Positions 61,078 to 64,000 of a DNA stretch of 64,000 bases are shown in pieces. The translations under genes were made by a program, and so were the position numbers. Numbering within the stretch: the first letter of the stretch is position 1; each line of letters starts with the position of its first letter. The notes under the pieces are model-generated. The model saw only the letters and a list, made by a program, of their open reading frames with translations, was not told the origin of the DNA and ran no database searches. The stretch is from Epiperipatus broadwayi (Eukaryota > Onychophora > Udeonychophora > Euonychophora > Peripatidae), in assembly GCA_028023455.1 (NCBI GenBank), contig JAQFVV010000013.1:7472411-7536410 (forward strand), written 5' to 3'.

Positions 61078-61302
61078 TACATACATTCGCAGCATGTGGA
61101 ATGAAATATTTTCAGCACTCAACTTATTCTGATATTTATTCTGAAGTTAAAGAATAATTAATTATTGTTATTATATTAATATTATTTAATTTGTTCATTT
61201 TATTAATAGTTTTCAGCATAGAGAAATAAACTTGTTTGAAACAAATATAAGTTTTTGTGTGATTTATTTCATTATTATTGCTGACTTGGCTGAGATTATA
61301 CA
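61078..61302 (+). repeat. LTR-like direct repeat, left copy
   Basis: About 225 bp that recur at about 63699-63925, from gcatgtggaa-tgaa-tattttc to gact/catggctg-gattata. Contains an aataaa-type signal near the middle. The repeat brackets a Gypsy gag-protease relic, so it is best read as a short 5' LTR. Confidence 0.75.
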
Positions 61303-61699
61303 TTTTCCACCCCACCCCCTATGTATGCAGAAGATGGTGCAATATAGCTTATGAAAAATCTGTGCAAACAAAATAGATGGCATAGTCAAAATCTTATGAA
61401 GCACCCGTAAAAACAATAGCGGTAGATGACGCAGTTGTACCCATTTTCATGGGAATAGCAACGTGACACAGTTAATCTGAGGGTGAATAAAAGTTTAACA
61501 TAAAAATTAAATATAAAATTTATTACATAAAATGATGGCAGTTTCCACACACAATCATTGAGAATTTGATTTTACCAATCACATATCATGGAATATATAT
61601 GTACAGCACATCGATCATTATATTAGAATAAATAAAATAAAGGAGAATAAAATTTCCACCTTTCTGCTGTTTGCTGGTAGTGATATTTGCAAATAGTGA

Positions 61700-62260
61700 A
61701 ACAATTGTATAATCTGAAGATTCCAGAGAACATATCATATAAGAAATTAATAGAAAATCTCAGCATATATTTTCAGCCACTAATAATGAAGAGAAAGAGT
61801 CATTTACATTTCAAGATGAGAAAACAATTACCTGTGAAGGTTATCAAGTTTATAACTTAGCATTAAAAACATTGGCTAAACAATGTGAATTCATATCAGA
61901 CTTAGAGAATCTACATTTAAACCAATTGCTACATGGGATGTTAGTCCACAACCTTAGGAAAAATTTGTTATGTGAGATGGAGGACTGTGATTGCAAATTG
62001 CATAGTGCATGAGATAGAAACAGAAAATGTGCCAGAATTTCAAACTGAAGAAAAGTTTGATATGTGTAAATAGAGCTAAAATGGTTTTAAAGCATCTATA
62101 AAACTCTTAAGAAATGAACTAACATGCTACTGTTGCAGTGCTAAAGGGTCCACAAAAAAAGTTACACAAATTTAAAATGAAAAAATACCATATTTGTAAT
62201 ATTATGGGCCATTTAGCTTGAGTTTTCAAAAATAAGGACAATAAAATAAAAGTTAAACCA
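61700..62260 (+). pseudogene. Gypsy Gag capsid and zinc knuckles, decayed
   Basis: One frame (about 61735-61810) gives SYKKLIENLSIYFQP, and after a frame change another (about 61800-61985) gives FTFQDEKTITCEGYQVYN, ALKTLAKQCEFISDLE and LLHGMLVHNLRKNLL. This is the standard Gypsy-type Gag pattern (Y-L-L--F-P, F-F--R-Q--GE---Y---L--LA--C-F, L-----GL-----LL). Around 62130-62230, CYCC and then YHICNIMGHLA (C-N--GH-A) are remnants of paired CCHC knuckles. Several stops and shifts. Confidence 0.78.
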
Positions 62261-62369
62261 TGCACAGACTTTAAAGCCACACCATGCTCAGACTTGTAAA
62301 AATGTAGAAGTAAAAATGTTATAGAATTCAGATAATGACCAAATTATGCAGGGCATCATTATTTATGAT

Positions 62370-62620
62370 AATAAAGAGAATGTGGAAATTGACAGTTGCA
62401 CCAGACTATCTCCAGTCTATCCCTGAAGGAATTGGATTAAATTAATGTTAAATCCAAATATAGACTGAAGTTAGAAAAGACAGATATATTGACCATGGAT
62501 GTGAATGAAAATAAAATTTCACATTTGTGGAAAAGTTTCAAATTAACAACAAATTGAGAGTATTAGAACTATTTGTAGGAAAAGAAACATTAGCCAAACA
62601 TTTACTTTTAACCTTTCCCT
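62370..62620 (+). pseudogene. Gypsy aspartic protease remnant
   Basis: ENVEIDSCTRLSPV (about 62388-62430) aligns with the ELDTGA-SLI active-site region of Gypsy proteases. The Asp is kept, but the following Gly is replaced by Cys. Downstream text (LEKTDILT, KSFKLTTN, LFVGKETLAKH) has the expected spacing of the rest of the domain. Broken by a stop and a shift. Confidence 0.6.
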
Positions 62621-62689
62621 TATTCTATAATTTATGATTTTATAGACTTGTGCTACACATTTATAATTAATTATTTGGATCTTTAATTT

Positions 62690-63400
62690 TTTCATTCCTT
62701 CCATATCATTATAAAACTTACTCTAAATTTTCCATTTCTTTTGAAATAATTTCATTTCCCAACCATACTTCATTTATATTTTGTTGATTATCTTTAGCCT
62801 TTACTTCCTCACTTTGTTGTAATTGTTCAACATTTGGAAGTTTTATATTTAAGCTTTCTTATTCTTTTATATACTTTATTTCTAAATGAATCTGTTTTAA
62901 TGCCCTATGATTTTCTGTTTTTACCTCTTCTATTATCTTATGTAGCAATTCTATTTTGCTTTTTTGCTCAATTTTACTTTGCTATATTTCTTGGCATGCC
63001 CCTTCAACTTTATTTTCAATTTGGATTGAATATCTCTCCAACACTTTTATAATTTTGTCTTTTATCTGTTCATATCCTCTATTAATTTAAGATTCCAGTT
63101 TTTCAAACATTTCATTTTGTTTTTCAAATGTTGTGGCAGTCTCTTTATTTTGACTTTTTTTTTATTATTCTCAAACTTTATGGCTGTCTCTTCATTCTGA
63201 TTTTCTTTTCTTTTTTAATATTTCTTTTTTTTTTTTATTCACAAATTTGTATTCATCTTTTTTAATATTTTATGCATCATTCCCATAACCTCGTCTATAT
63301 GTGAGACTTTTAATTGATTTTTACTTTGTTTCTCACTGGAAAAATTTTCTAACTCTTTTTCTGGAGCCTGCATTCTTACTCTCAATTTAGACTAAAGCAT
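62690..63400 (-). pseudogene. Gag-like coiled coil on the opposite strand
   Basis: Read on the minus strand, this region gives a charged, Lys/Glu/Gln-rich text with short open stretches (VSHIDEVMGMMHKILKKM near 63300-63240; FEKQNEMFEKLE near 63120; IENKVEGACQEI near 63010). It resembles the coiled coil of the gag relic at 43579-44055 (DLMGMLKKIMKD). Stops and slips are frequent. It is probably a second Gag copy, inverted. Confidence 0.55.
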
Positions 63401-63698
63401 CTAATAATCATAATATTTAATTATAGTATTTATCTTTCTTTTAATAACATTATTTTAAATTTTGTTTCTTTTTAACTCTCTCATTCAATGGAATGGGCTG
63501 ACCATTAGTATAATTTATGATTAAATTAAATGATATTTTTGCTCCTATCTTGTTTCATCTCTGTTATTTGGATTTAAGTGTGAAATCTCAAAAGTTGTCT
63601 TTTATTATTAAGCATTAACTTTTCATATCAATAGGATTATTATTATTTGTGCTTAACTTTGATGTTCTCTCAATTATTACCCAAATAGCAGGATAAGT

Positions 63699-63925
63699 AC
63701 AATATATTCATGGCATGTGGAACTGAAGTATTTTCCACACTCAACTTATTTTGATGTTTGTTCTGAAGTTGAGGGATAATTATTGTATTATGTTATTATT
63801 TATTATTATTTAATTTATTCATTTTATTAATAGCCTTCAACATAGAGAAACAAACTTGCTGGAACAAATACAAGTTTTTGTGTGATTTATTTTATTATTG
63901 TCACAGACATGGCTGGAATTATAAA
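63699..63925 (+). repeat. LTR-like direct repeat, right copy
   Basis: Matches 61078-61302 with about 80-85 percent visual similarity, including the shared gtttttgtgtgattta block near the end. The right edge diverges after attata (63923). Confidence 0.75.
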
Positions 63926-64000
63926 TCCCCCTGTGTACAGTGCAGCTAACTTGTATAATCATATAGATCTATATATCATAGAAACCAGTTCAGTAATTAT

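Larger units (their letters stand above)
61078..63925 (+). mobile_element. Ty3/Gypsy relic bounded by ~225-bp LTR-like repeats
   Basis: Between the two direct repeats lie, on the + strand, a decayed gag (about 61700-62250) with zinc knuckles and a protease-like start (about 62380-62600). A ~700-bp stretch (62690-63400) then reads as Gag-like coiled coil on the minus strand. RT, RNase H and integrase are absent. The mixed orientation indicates rearrangement or a nested insertion. No clear purine tract or PBS was identified. Confidence 0.7.

Noticed and set aside
62834-63052. 72-codon + strand hydrophobic frame resembling membrane segments
   Set aside because: Antisense of the Lys/Glu-rich Gag-like text on the minus strand.
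1-64000. CRISPR array, bacterial operons or rRNA genes
   Set aside because: No regularly spaced repeats with unique spacers, no ribosome-binding-site-linked frames and no rRNA-like sequence; the content is eukaryotic.

Overview
The window is AT-rich, intron-poor-looking repeat DNA from an animal, most likely an invertebrate. I base this on the repeat fauna: RTE-type and CCHC/APE-type LINEs, a Penelope-like element with a GIY-YIG domain, Ty3/Gypsy pieces, a hAT MITE, a hammerhead-bearing SINE/retrozyme-like family, and long (TA)n/(TG)n microsatellites. No intact host protein-coding gene could be supported. Almost every recognisable protein is a decayed retroelement. The species cannot be named from the sequence.

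Layout. 320-1745: decayed RTE-like LINE (+) with a (TGA)n tail. 2600-4620: three islands of higher GC with no recognised content. 4961-6012: head-to-head pair of hammerhead-ribozyme elements with tRNA-like A and B boxes; a decayed single copy lies at 14455-14890 (-). 9046-9873: 361-bp tandem satellite. 10271-11650: ~410-bp satellite, 3.4 copies. 18826-18911 and 21921-21989: tRNA-derived SINE or pseudo-tRNA fragments. 19130-21010: more GC-rich islands. 24341-24947, 26354-26673 and 29642-29862: inverted-repeat (MITE or foldback) elements. 32074-33607: short tandem duplications. 34166-34430: polypyrimidine tract. 34490-39065: nearly full-length but broken LINE (-) with CCHC ORF1, APE endonuclease and RT. 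39775-41055: second RTE-like LINE (+). 43579-44590: Gypsy-type gag broken by four in-frame stops. 46459-47576: Penelope-like element (-) carrying YVDD and a GIY-YIG domain, joined through (TA)n to a ~680-bp imperfect palindrome. 48340-55400: AT-rich DNA with nothing recognised. 55420-55760: possible LINE remnant. 57566-60706: Gypsy LTR element (-) with two LTRs, PBS, PPT and integrase; a hAT MITE with perfect 15-bp TIRs and an 8-bp target duplication sits in one LTR. 61078-63925: second LTR-bounded Gypsy relic with gag, zinc knuckles and a mutated protease motif.

How the parts relate. Nothing here forms a host pathway. The most interesting biology is the hammerhead family. Its units are ~470 bp and flanked by type I hammerhead motifs with a 3-bp stem III, and each carries a pol III-like internal promoter just downstream of the cleavage site. 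This resembles the schistosome Sm-alpha SINE-like satellite and metazoan retrozymes. A Penelope-like element, the class often proposed to mobilise such RNAs, is in the same window, but no direct link between the two is visible.
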